A stretch of DNA of 64,000 nucleotides, from NCBI GenBank assembly GCA_002840245.1, contig PHAA01000012.1, positions 1-64,000 on the forward strand, in the 5' to 3' direction. Every line of letters begins with the position of its first letter. Positions within the stretch are counted from its first letter, which is position 1. The stretch is from Firmicutes bacterium HGW-Firmicutes-15 (GTDB lineage Bacteria > Bacillota > Syntrophomonadia > Syntrophomonadales > Syntrophomonadaceae). This document shows positions 17,817 through 25,159 of the stretch, piece by piece. The notes beneath the pieces are model-generated. The model ran no database searches. It was not told the DNA's origin and saw nothing but the letters and a program-made list of their open reading frames with translations. The position numbers and the translations under genes are program-made.

Positions 17817-20129
17817 TTATAAAATTGCGGAATACAAGTCGTCATTCTTACCCTCCAAGCAGGAGAGCGTCGAAGCGCAGCATATGATATCAAGGCTATG
17901 GAGCGCTCTGGTCATCGCGACATAGAGAAGTTTCAGGTCTAGTTCTTTTACAGGGTAGTCTTCTTCTAGCGTTGCAATGATCACGGCATCGAACTCCAAG
18001 CCTTTGGCATGGTAGGCGGATACAATCACGATCCCGCCTTCGTAGCTCAAATCATCTGCACTCAGCTGTTTGACAACGAAGCTGCCTCGCTTGTCCAGCA
18101 TTTTCTTTAGCAAGGCACATTCACTGGCAGTCTTACAAATGATTGCGATGGTATCATAATGCTTGGCTCGTAGTTGCTGCACCCTTTTCTCCAGCACATT
18201 CAACATCTCTTCTGGGGTAGCTAACTTATAAATTCTCGGCTTATCCCCGTGACGCACTACCGGTTTGGCCAGCACCATATCGGGAAGCTCGCTCATTTTT
18301 ATTACGGCATTAGCCACATCCATAATCTCTATGGTTGTGCGATAGCTCTGCTCCAAGGTCAGATACCTGCAATTACCGTTTATAAAAACCTTTTTCATGA
18401 CCTCATTCCAGTCATTGATTCCTCGATAGGAATGAATGCCCTGGGCCAGATCACCTAACATGGTGAACATTTCGGTATTCAATATCTCTTTAAGGGTATT
18501 GATCTGGAAAATGCTAAAATCCTGCGCTTCATCGATCACCACATATTTGATCTTCATTTCCTTCTTCAAGCCGAAAATCTTGTGCTGTAAATATAAGATT
18601 CCGGTAAGATCTTCAAACTCGATGCGGTTTTTATTTAACAGCTCTGTATTATGATTACAAAAGTAGGCTAGAAATTTTCCATCCAGCAAATTGTTTCCAA
18701 AGTGCTGCAGGTGCTCAGGAGTGCTTACCAGATCCGTGTAATGGTGCATGACATCATGCTTGGGAAAAAGAGACATATATTTTGCTACAGCAGTTTTTGC
18801 ACCTCTCTTCAGGGAATCGATCTTCTGCTGCCTTTCCTCCATCAGTTCACCCAGGATTTCTCTCTTCTCCTCGGCGGGCAATGCAGTTATCCTCAGTTTC
18901 TTAATCAAGGTTTCATAATGGTCTTCCACTTCCTCCACAATCGACACCAGTTCTTTTTTTAATCGGGTGGAGAGTAGTTTCTTAATGCTTGGAATCCTAC
19001 TGTACAGTGGCAAGTAATATAGATCATTTAACAACAAATTGCGAACTTCATCCGCATTCATAATGGTATAGTTCTCTAATTTGAAGTCCTGGTTAGGCGT
19101 AAAGGATTGTTCCACAGACGCCCCATATTGATCAATTAAATCTCGAAAATCCAGGGAGCCTTTGAATGCTGATACCTGCCGCAATAACGAGTTATGCTGT
19201 TCATCTGCAGTAGGGTCCAATAGCTTCAGTAGCTTTTCATCATGACTTACCAGCTTGTATTTTATCCCCGCAAGATCCTGCACCAAATCAATAAAGGTGG
19301 TCTGTTTAACCTTCTCAACCCCTAGTTCCGGTAAAACCTCAGAAATATAATTTAAAAACAGCTGATTGGGTGCAATAATCAAGAAATTATCGGGACGAAA
19401 GCTGATTTCATAGGTATAAATAAGATATGCAATCCGGTGCAAGGCGATCGTGGTCTTCCCACTGCCGGCAGCCCCCTGGACAATCAGAGGACATTCGATA
19501 GCCGCGCGGATAATGTCGTTCTGCTCTGCCTGAATCGTAGATACGATGTCCTTTAAGCGATTGTCCTTATTCTCTTCCAACGCCGCCTGTAAGAAGGTAT
19601 CCGAAGCAGTAAAATCTACATCCATTATATTTTCTAGCTTACTGTTATTAATGGTGTACTGCCTTTTAAGGTGCAGTTCGCCCTCCTGGATTCCGGAGGG
19701 AGTGTTATAGCTAACATGACCCAGTTTACCATCATAGTAAACACTGGCAATCGGCGAACGCCAATCTACGATCAGTGGACTTTCACCCTCTTCAACCCGA
19801 GGCAGGGCTGTTTTCCCGATATACAGTTTAAGCGGCTGCTGCGTTCCATCCACCGTAAGATCAATTCTACAAAAATACGGCTTCGTCTGCGCCCTCACAA
19901 GACCGTCATAGCTATTTTCTAACTTTTCTAAAAATTTAGAATTCATCATGATCCGAACATAACTTAGACTGCTGTCCAGGAAATCGAAATCGATGTATGC
20001 CTGGCGCATTTCTTCATTATATTCACTACGCTTAGTCTCCATCGCCAATATCACATTAGTAACATATTCAATGGTATAATCGAGTCTTTGTAGTTCTTCG
20101 TGGTAGTCTGGGTGATTATTTAATGACAT
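17817..20129 (-). CDS. helD: HelD-type RNA polymerase-recycling ATPase
   Basis: HelD is a UvrD-like SF1 ATPase that inserts into stalled RNA polymerase and releases nucleic acid. The 770-residue product has an N-terminal coiled-coil arm (about 1-90), the VDWRSPIASVYYD segment that is typical of the family, Walker A GAAGSGKT at 219-226, and the motif II sequence VIDEAQDFS near 520. C-terminal motifs QSYRTT and SAYHAKGLEFD follow, then AMTRALHSL. The length is in the normal range. An AGGAAGG site precedes the ATG. The leader region resembles sequence at 21237-21300. Confidence 0.92.
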   Translation of the reverse strand: MSLNNHPDYHEELQRLDYTIEYVTNVILAMETKRSEYNEEMRQAYIDFDFLDSSLSYVRIMMNSKFLEKLENSYDGLVRAQTKPYFCRIDLTVDGTQQPLKLYIGKTALPRVEEGESPLIVDWRSPIASVYYDGKLGHVSYNTPSGIQEGELHLKRQYTINNSKLENIMDVDFTASDTFLQAALEENKDNRLKDIVSTIQAEQNDIIRAAIECPLIVQGAAGSGKTTIALHRIAYLIYTYEISFRPDNFLIIAPNQLFLNYISEVLPELGVEKVKQTTFIDLVQDLAGIKYKLVSHDEKLLKLLDPTADEQHNSLLRQVSAFKGSLDFRDLIDQYGASVEQSFTPNQDFKLENYTIMNADEVRNLLLNDLYYLPLYSRIPSIKKLLSTRLKKELVSIVEEVEDHYETLIKKLRITALPAEEKREILGELMEERQQKIDSLKRGAKTAVAKYMSLFPKHDVMHHYTDLVSTPEHLQHFGNNLLDGKFLAYFCNHNTELLNKNRIEFEDLTGILYLQHKIFGLKKEMKIKYVVIDEAQDFSIFQINTLKEILNTEMFTMLGDLAQGIHSYRGINDWNEVMKKVFINGNCRYLTLEQSYRTTIEIMDVANAVIKMSELPDMVLAKPVVRHGDKPRIYKLATPEEMLNVLEKRVQQLRAKHYDTIAIICKTASECALLKKMLDKRGSFVVKQLSADDLSYEGGIVIVSAYHAKGLEFDAVIIATLEEDYPVKELDLKLLYVAMTRALHSLDIICCASTLSCLEGKNDDLYSAIL

Positions 20130-20268
20130 TCAATGGTTACCTTCCTAATTTTCATTGGGATTACTTCGTCCGCCAATTGTATATTATTTTCGTTAAAATA
20201 TTATTACACAAATTTATTCAGTACCAATGGCACCCCCGTTGGAATGAGCTCTGTTTTGATGCCATAAG

Positions 20269-21048
20269 TTACTCAGTAACTTCAAACACATGGGGATTTT
20301 TCGCAAAGCTCAAGGCTACGGCTTCTTCCATAGTGTAGATACCCTTATCTTTCCCCACCAACCATTTGGCAGCATAAATTGCTCCTTGTCCAAAAGCTGC
20401 CCGATTAAGTGATTCATGTACTATCCGTATAGTCTGATTAGGAAGTCCAAAAACCACTTCATGTTTACCGATTATCCCCCCCACGCGGATGGAATTCACA
20501 TGTTGTTTTATATCAAGACCCAAATCTTCCGCAATTCTTAACGCTGTTCCAGAAACATTGCTTTTACCACGAAAATGTTCTTCGATGATTTCAATATCAG
20601 CGTGGGGAGCGATCCTTTGCAGTACTTTAGATGCCTCGATTAAGAAATTAATGCCCAGCGTGATGTTGGGAGAATATAATACCGCCGTTTGCTTACTCAG
20701 ATCCTTCAACTGGTCCAGATGGACTCTATCATATTTTGAGATGGCTGACACGATGCGAGTTCCATACTGGACCGCTTTTTCATAATTCTCAGTCGCGTTG
20801 GCAGATGAAAAGTCAATGATTACATCCACATAATTATCTTCATAAAAAGTATCTAGATCAATGTTTTCGACAGAATATATCTTGCCTTCATCGTGATCAA
20901 GGCCTAACAAGCGACTTGCGTATTCGCCTTCCTTAGTCGTTGATTTTCTCAATACCCATCTTAATTCACATATTTCATCTTTTATAATCTCTTCAGCCAC
21001 TACAGACCCCGTCTTGCCAAAGCCGAACATTCCAATCGTAATTTTCAC
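20269..21048 (-). CDS. DapB-like dihydrodipicolinate reductase family protein
   Basis: The protein has the DapB layout: an N-terminal Rossmann fold with GMFGFGKTGS, the VIIDFSS strand, and a C-terminal tetramerisation domain. The active-site segment is altered. The DapB pattern HHxxKxDxPSGT appears as HFRGKSNVSGT, so the second His is Phe, Asp is Asn, and Pro is lost with one residue. The first His and the Lys are kept. This points to a related NAD(P)H reductase with a different substrate or to a relaxed paralogue. The GTG at 21048 lies nine bases from AAGGAGG and is preferred over the GTG at 21057. Confidence 0.75.
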   Translation of the reverse strand: MKITIGMFGFGKTGSVVAEEIIKDEICELRWVLRKSTTKEGEYASRLLGLDHDEGKIYSVENIDLDTFYEDNYVDVIIDFSSANATENYEKAVQYGTRIVSAISKYDRVHLDQLKDLSKQTAVLYSPNITLGINFLIEASKVLQRIAPHADIEIIEEHFRGKSNVSGTALRIAEDLGLDIKQHVNSIRVGGIIGKHEVVFGLPNQTIRIVHESLNRAAFGQGAIYAAKWLVGKDKGIYTMEEAVALSFAKNPHVFEVTE

Positions 21049-21129
21049 GTGACACACCCTCCTTTATTCTGCTTCATAATAAAGTAATTGATCGCGCCTC
21101 TTAACCCGTACTCGCAACAAGATTATAAA

Positions 21130-21172
21130 ATAAAAGGTGGATAACCTTATAAAAGGCTACCCACCCCAGTAT
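21130..21172 (-). terminator. Terminator-like hairpin upstream of the DapB-like gene
   Basis: GGTGGATAACCTT pairs with AAGGCTACCCACC with two mismatches around a short loop. On the minus strand it is followed by TTTTATTTTAT, so it would act as a Rho-independent terminator. It precedes the reductase gene with no minus-strand gene behind it. It may be an attenuator in the leader, or the end of a small transcript starting near 21290. A 12-codon frame starting GTG with AGGAGA upstream sits in that leader (about 21190-21230). Confidence 0.5.
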
Positions 21173-21236
21173 GCCGACTTCTCATGAATAAAATACCCTA
21201 TCCATTACCCATAGAACTTAGGTATTTGATCCCCAC

Positions 21237-21300
21237 TCTCCTAATTTTCATTAGAATCACTTTGACCGTATTGAATATTCATTTATTTAAGTATACTATA
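21237..21300. repeat. Sequence resembling the helD leader
   Basis: CTAATTTTCATTAGAATCAC and the following 45 bases resemble 20144-20205, upstream of helD, at roughly 70 percent by eye. Both lie in the same orientation upstream of minus-strand genes, so this may be a duplicated promoter region. Confidence 0.45.
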
Positions 21301-21375
21301 TATGTTCATGAAATTCAATTTGAGTGGGAAGCTTGACTAAAGGTTATATTTATACCATATACGAGAAAGGAAACT

Positions 21376-22020
21376 TTGTCATTTATGCTGAAACCATATT
21401 GCACATTATGTAATGACCAGACCGATTTCTTCTACGAATCTAATCAGAGGCATTACTATCAATGTAAGAACTGTTCATCCATCATGCTAGCCCCAAAACA
21501 CTTTATTTCTTTAGAAGAGGAAAGAAAGCGTTATAGAAAACATAATAACTGTGTAGACGATCCTAGATATCAGAAGTTTGTATCCCCAATAGCCGATGAG
21601 ATAAAACGCGATTTTACACCGGAGCATACAGGTTTAGATTTTGGGGCAGGCCCTGGTCCGGTGATTACGAAGCTTCTGCAAGATGCAGGTTATAACATCG
21701 ATTTATATGACCCCTTCTTTTGGAATCGACCCGAAGTTCTGAGATTAAAATATGATTATATCGCCTGCTGCGAGGTAATCGAACATTTTAACGATCCCCT
21801 CAAGGATTTTCTGCTCTTACAATCGCTGTTAAAGCCAGGTGGGGTTTTATATTGTATGACTGAACTCTATTCGGACCAAGTGGATTTTAAAAACTGGCAC
21901 TACAAAAATGATCCGACTCATGTTTTTTTCTATCATAAAGATGCTTTCGAATGGATTAAAGGCAATCTGCATTTTCATAAGTTACACATAAGCAATCGTT
22001 TAATTAAGCTTACCATGTAA
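21376..22020 (+). CDS. Class I SAM-dependent methyltransferase with zinc ribbon (214 aa)
   Basis: The N-terminus has a CTLC...CKNC four-cysteine zinc ribbon. Residues about 83-100 give the SAM-binding motif GLDFGAGPGP, and later motifs YIACCEVIEHF and LLKPGGVLYCMTELY complete the Rossmann methyltransferase. The product ends DPTHVFFYHKDAFEWI..., as in methyltransferase-23 family proteins. The substrate is unknown. The TTG at 21376 lies five bases from AGAAAGGA, and ATG at 21385 is an alternative. A broken paralogue of its C-terminal half lies at 13682-13929. Confidence 0.85.
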   Translation: MSFMLKPYCTLCNDQTDFFYESNQRHYYQCKNCSSIMLAPKHFISLEEERKRYRKHNNCVDDPRYQKFVSPIADEIKRDFTPEHTGLDFGAGPGPVITKLLQDAGYNIDLYDPFFWNRPEVLRLKYDYIACCEVIEHFNDPLKDFLLLQSLLKPGGVLYCMTELYSDQVDFKNWHYKNDPTHVFFYHKDAFEWIKGNLHFHKLHISNRLIKLTM

Positions 22021-22021
22021 C

Positions 22022-22140
22022 AATTTAGCCCACATCACCTACACCCAGTCCATCTATCATCACTCTGCCGGCAGCAACCTTACCTTTCACATGAATTCTT
22101 CTCGCTAATCTCAATTATACTTCCGTTTTCAGCCACGCAA
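22022..22140 (-). pseudogene. Fragment duplicated from RNase J
   Basis: About 118 bases match 7587-7705 inside rnj at roughly 90 percent, with several small gaps that destroy the reading frame. Shared blocks include CCCACATCACCTACACCCAG and GTTTTCAGCCACGCA. It begins right after the methyltransferase stop. It is a non-functional partial copy. Confidence 0.9.
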
Positions 22141-22417
22141 TGGGTTAACTGCCGCGAGTAGCTGTGGGTATTATAAAGACTATTCTTATTGGCGTAAAAA
22201 GACAATTAGCCTAATATCTAGTCATTATAACAAAAAGGCACAGTTCAGGGGGGCTGCTAAAAGAACATAGTTTTACTTAATGCTTCCTTAGTGTTATCTG
22301 AGGTGTACCCTCTAGTGTTGGTTTTGTAGACGAAATAAGCTATTTTGGGGATCACGAATAAATTGCTGGTAAAGACTAGAAGCTAAGTATTAATAAGCTT
22401 GGAAAGGAGTGGCGTTT
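22141..22417. other. Intergenic region without recognisable genes
   Basis: No gene or clear terminator is visible between the RNase J fragment and the ku remnant. The stretch presumably holds the former ku promoter. Confidence 0.3.
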
Positions 22418-22525
22418 TTGAAAACACTTTGGAAGGGTGCAGTGAGTTTTGGCCTGGTAAATATCCCGGTAACCCCATATTTGCTACAACATAGTGGGTT
22501 CACAGGGGGGAGCCTTTTCCGCTAG
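22418..22525 (+). pseudogene. Truncated ku gene (N-terminal 24 codons)
   Basis: A TTG start behind AAAGGAGT gives LKTLWKGAVSFGLVNIPVTP, the nearly invariant N-terminus of bacterial Ku, the DNA end-binding protein of non-homologous end joining. The similarity ends after about 24 residues and the frame stops at 22525. Nothing resembling the Ku core or a LigD gene follows. The start and ribosome site are intact, so a short peptide may still be made, but end-joining function is lost. Confidence 0.8.
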
Positions 22526-22661
22526 CGCGGCTCTGGAAATATTTTTTTTGAGGCTATAGGGTCCTGGTAAAAACTTAAGTTGTAGCTAAAATCTGACATA
22601 TTGTCAAACATCTGATAAATTGTTTAGGACTTATATACAATTTGCGGAACGACGGCAGTAG
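22526..22661. other. Sequence between ku remnant and terminator
   Basis: The sequence is non-coding as far as I can see. It lies between the broken ku frame and the terminator at 22662. Confidence 0.3.
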
Positions 22662-22686
22662 CCGCCCTAAACACAGGGCGGTTTTT
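22662..22686 (+). terminator. Rho-independent terminator
   Basis: CCGCCCT and AGGGCGG enclose a 6-base loop and are followed by TTTTT. On the plus strand it probably ended the former ku transcript. Confidence 0.85.
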
Positions 22687-22910
22687 ATACATCATATTAC
22701 ATCAGTTTGCAACAACTAAATAACAAATATTTAGGTTAAATAATTGCCAGCAAGTCCTCCCATATAATTAAAGATTAACCATTTATTAATGAGGAAAAGG
22801 AATAAAATAACATAAATGTAAACACATCAGGCAATAAAAGAGAAATAAAAAAATATAACAAGGGCTTGTACTTTGCTAAAAGTTTACTGCTATTTCCCAG
22901 AAAAATGGAA
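22687..22910. other. AT-rich non-coding stretch
   Basis: The sequence is low in GC with many stop codons in all frames. I see no gene or structured element. Confidence 0.3.
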
Positions 22911-22915
22911 GCCCG

Positions 22916-23048
22916 AAGTGGTCAAAATGGCCTTAAAAAAGTGGTCAAAATCGAAGGGCTGCTTTCGTCAAATTGACTAGCAGTCAAAATGCCAGTGGAG
23001 CCATGCGGAATGGACTTATAAAGCAGAGCTAAAAGTAGTCAAAAGTGG
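22916..23048. repeat. Four AGTGGTCAAAA-like repeats, possible IS21-family end
   Basis: AAGTGGTCAAAATGG (22916), AAGTGGTCAAAATCG (22939), TAGCAGTCAAAATGCC (22978) and AAGTAGTCAAAAGTGG (23033) are imperfect direct repeats. Multiple terminal repeats containing AGTGGTCA are characteristic of IS21-family (istA/istB) elements. No transposase gene remains in the window, so this would be a solo or decayed end. Confidence 0.4.
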
Positions 23049-23105
23049 TTGGTAGAGACTATCGTCTCGCGCCTATGGGCAAAATCAAATGTAGAAAAAG
23101 AGTGC

Positions 23106-23150
23106 ACAGCGCCAAAGCGACCCGGCATTGGCAGGGAGTTTTGGCGCTGT
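23106..23150. repeat. 11-bp inverted repeat hairpin
   Basis: ACAGCGCCAAA and TTTGGCGCTGT are perfect complements around a 23-base spacer. No T-run follows, so its role is unclear. Confidence 0.6.
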
Positions 23151-23187
23151 ATTTATGCCTATTTTTGCGGCCGAAAATTGGAAGTTA

Positions 23188-23263
23188 TTTCGCGCTGGCA
23201 TGCTAGTGCCGAGCGGGGTAGGTGCTTTTTTATGCGCGCCGGCACGCTAGTGGCAAGCGCTTA
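23188..23263. repeat. Pair of 24-bp imperfect palindromic repeats
   Basis: GCGCTGGCATGCTAGTGCCG (starting near 23190) and GCGCCGGCACGCTAGTGGCA (starting near 23235) are direct copies with a handful of differences. Each is itself close to palindromic around GC(T/C)AG. Together they form a GC-rich island in AT-rich surroundings. Confidence 0.55.
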
Positions 23264-23624
23264 GTTCTACTTGCAAATATAAAGTATTCTTAAATTAATT
23301 ATTAAATATATGCACCAATACCTTTTGCAATATATTCTGCTATATATTTAGCAATACATTTACAAGCGCAATTGTATAGTGCATTTAACAATACATTAAT
23401 ATGTTGCTGCTAATTGTTATTTATATTCTTATTTTGCTTGCGTAGGTACGCGATTTTAATTCGCCTACCCGGGGCCTTTCACCTGAAAATTATGGGGGGG
23501 GGCACGAGAGGGGAGTCAAGGCTTTTAGGCTGTTATATTAACTGGTATAATTGTGTCATAGGAGCTGACGGGAGGATAGCGCCGGGCCAGTTTAGAATTA
23601 TCGTCAGCTTAAAATTAAGCTCTT
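23264..23624. other. AT-rich non-coding leader of small gene B
   Basis: Positions 23310-23410 contain loosely repeated (G)CAATA(C/T)ATT motifs. A run of nine G follows near 23492. I see no gene. The last part presumably carries the promoter of the gene at 23639. Confidence 0.35.
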
Positions 23625-23638
23625 AAGGAGGTTGCCTT

Positions 23639-23812
23639 GTGGGTGATACTAAATCGGAGATATCAAAGGCTGTTGGGACTGCTGCTGCCAAAATGAAAGG
23701 ACCATTTGACTATGAAGATACGTCCAAGTGTTTAGACAAAATCGCGGCTGAATCAAGAGATTGCTTCGATCCTGTGGCAAAAGAGCACCGTGAGAAAGAA
23801 GATAAGCATTAA
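23639..23812 (+). CDS. Small uncharacterised protein, copy B (57 aa)
   Basis: A GTG start seven bases after a perfect AAGGAGG opens a product beginning MGDTKSEISKAVGTAAAKMK, with GPFDYEDTSKCLDKIAAESR and an acidic/basic tail. It is a full-length homologue of copy A at 901-1071, with substitutions scattered along its length and the same phase, as expected under protein-level selection. No known family, signal or motif is evident. It is followed by a strong stem-loop at 23837. The protein is probably soluble and helical. Confidence 0.75.
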   Translation: MGDTKSEISKAVGTAAAKMKGPFDYEDTSKCLDKIAAESRDCFDPVAKEHREKEDKH

Positions 23813-23836
23813 TACTAATATTATGTTTAAATAGCA

Positions 23837-23870
23837 CAAGACCGCCCTGCTACCAAACATGGCGGTCTTG
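23837..23870 (+). terminator. Strong stem-loop after small gene B
   Basis: CAAGACCGCC and GGCGGTCTTG pair perfectly around a 14-base loop, 25 bases after the stop of copy B. A U-tract is lacking, so it may be a 3'-end processing or stabilising structure and not a classical terminator. Confidence 0.55.
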
Positions 23871-24070
23871 GCTGTGGACCGGACTTTGAGACTTACCGCC
23901 TGCAAAAAAAGCGGCAAATCTAATAAAAGCATATCCTCTCAGCACATTTCAGTCAAATTAAAAAAACTATGACCCTGCTAAATATTCTGAGAGAGAAGTT
24001 TTTTGACTAACATTAAATGGAAACAGAACAAAACCGCATGGCCTCTTGTATTGCAAAAGCATGCCAGACA

Positions 24071-24112
24071 CGTAACAGAGACGTCTGCAAAATTACAGAC
24101 GTCTCTGTTACG
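24071..24112. repeat. 17-bp perfect inverted repeat
   Basis: Two perfect 17-bp arms (each starting or ending at CGTAACAGAGACGTCTG or its complement) enclose an 8-base loop. No T-run follows and no gene is adjacent. It is the longest perfect hairpin in the window and could be a regulatory RNA structure, a protein-binding site or part of a mobile element. Confidence 0.75.
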
Positions 24113-24279
24113 GACTGCCAAATAAGGCGGTCTAAGTAAATCCCAGACTAGATAGATAATATCACGTTAGATCCTAAGGGGTCAATTTCCTTTTAAAAAG
24201 ATTTTTTACATAGGTTTGCCAGAGGCCTTTTATTTTTCAGATAGGTAAATGGGTTGCCTGGACATTACGTGGCGTGGCG

Positions 24280-24345
24280 GAGGCGTAGATTATGTTGGAG
24301 GTGGTTGCTACCGGGGTTTATACTGCAGTTAATTATATTATGCAA
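24280..24345 (+). repeat. Element shared with the left-edge locus
   Basis: Contains GGCGTAG, GGAGGT and GGTTTATACTGCAGTTAAT and resembles about 1610-1705. In both places it lies a few hundred bases downstream of a copy of the same small gene and on the same strand. It directly precedes the candidate structured RNA at 24371-24482. Confidence 0.45.
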
Positions 24346-24370
24346 GACCTGACTGACTATATATAGAAGT

Positions 24371-24482
24371 AAGTCGTGAGCGGAAGCGCTGCGACTGGGA
24401 CGCGCGGGAGATGGTGCTAGGTGAGGGCCGAGAGGCCCGAACCGGCACTTCTTGTAAATACCTCAAAATGAGGGGTTTTTTT
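24371..24482 (+). ncRNA. Candidate structured RNA with terminator
   Basis: Three consecutive stems can be drawn. First, AGTCG-AGCG / CGCT-CGACT at 24372-24396. Second, GTGC-GGT-GA-GGGCC / GGCCC-GA-ACC-GCAC at 24414-24448, closed by a GAGA loop and containing a symmetric tandem GA/GA internal loop. Third, CCTC-AAAAT-GAGG followed by a seven-T run at 24461-24482. GC content is far above the flanks. The 5' end is undefined and could reach back to about 24250. I cannot match it to a known RNA family. Confidence 0.5.
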
Positions 24483-24582
24483 GCATAAAAATAAAATTCT
24501 TCTGTCTTTTATCATCTATTTATTATTGTTCTGCACAATCTAATGGTAAAATTGTGCGGAAGTTAAGAAGTAATAGGTAGAA

Positions 24583-24630
24583 ACATAATAGATGTCCTCA
24601 GTTTTGGGGGCATCTATTATGTATGTTTTT
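24583..24630 (+). terminator. 12-bp stem-loop with T-run
   Basis: ACATAATAGATG and CATCTATTATGT pair perfectly around a 16-base loop, followed by ATGTTTTT. It is a good Rho-independent terminator on the plus strand, possibly for a small transcript from 24500-24580. Confidence 0.65.
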
Positions 24631-24695
24631 GTAAGTATGCTTACAAGCTTTAATAATTTTAGAGCTTACCCAAAACAAATAAATTTACTTTTTAC

Positions 24696-25085
24696 ATAAA
24701 AAAATGACGGTTCTGGGTTTTTGCCAAAATTGGTGTAAACCCTATATTACGGGGCTGACTTTTTCATAAACTTATGATAAACCCTAAATGGCGGGCTTTG
24801 ACTTTTTAACAAATTTATTAAAAACCCTATATTGCGACTTTAGCTGACTTTCCGATAAATTTATCGAAAAGCCTAGATGGCGGTTCTAGGTTTTCGCCCA
24901 ACCATCATAAATTTATGATGGTTAGAGGTTTCCGGATAAACCCGATATACCTTTCTCCCGGTTTTGGGAGAAACCCTAAAGGACGCGCGTCCTCCGGTTA
25001 TATGTTATATGCAGAAAAAAATGACGGTTCTGTCGTTTGCTTAAAATTCACATTTCATAATTTTATGAAACGTGAAAAACCCCAA
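24696..25085. repeat. Array of nested hairpin repeats
   Basis: Six to seven units of about 45-65 bp follow one another. Each has a T-rich arm (TGACTTTTT or GGTTTT), a central palindrome and a complementary A-rich arm with AAACCCTA, then (A/T)ATGGCG or similar. The palindromes differ but pair perfectly or nearly so: CATAAACTTATG, CGATAAATTTATCG (24853-24866), a 24-bp perfect palindrome at 24900-24923, TTTCTCCC/GGGAGAAA, and TTTCATAA/TTATGAAA at 25053-25070. Most share an ATAAATTTAT core. The first and last units both open with AAAAAAATGACGGTTCTG. It is not CRISPR-like, because the variable parts are palindromic. No coding potential is apparent. Confidence 0.75.
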
Positions 25086-25159
25086 GGGAAATATTGAATA
25101 GCTATTGAGCAGATGATAGACTAATATTTAGAGATATTTAGCTTAAGAGGGTGTTAACT

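Noticed and set aside
21130-21300. T-box or lysine riboswitch upstream of the DapB-like gene
   Set aside because: GGGGTGGGTAGCC only loosely resembles a T-box core, and no lysine riboswitch core is seen.
23049-23264. 71-codon frame
   Set aside because: It runs through inverted and palindromic repeats and lacks a start signal.
24696-25085. CRISPR array
   Set aside because: Unit length varies and the parts that differ are themselves palindromic, so they are not spacers. No cas gene is nearby.
24915-25097. Protein-coding frame inside the hairpin array
   Set aside because: It spans the palindromes, has no ribosome binding site and has a composition explained by the repeats.
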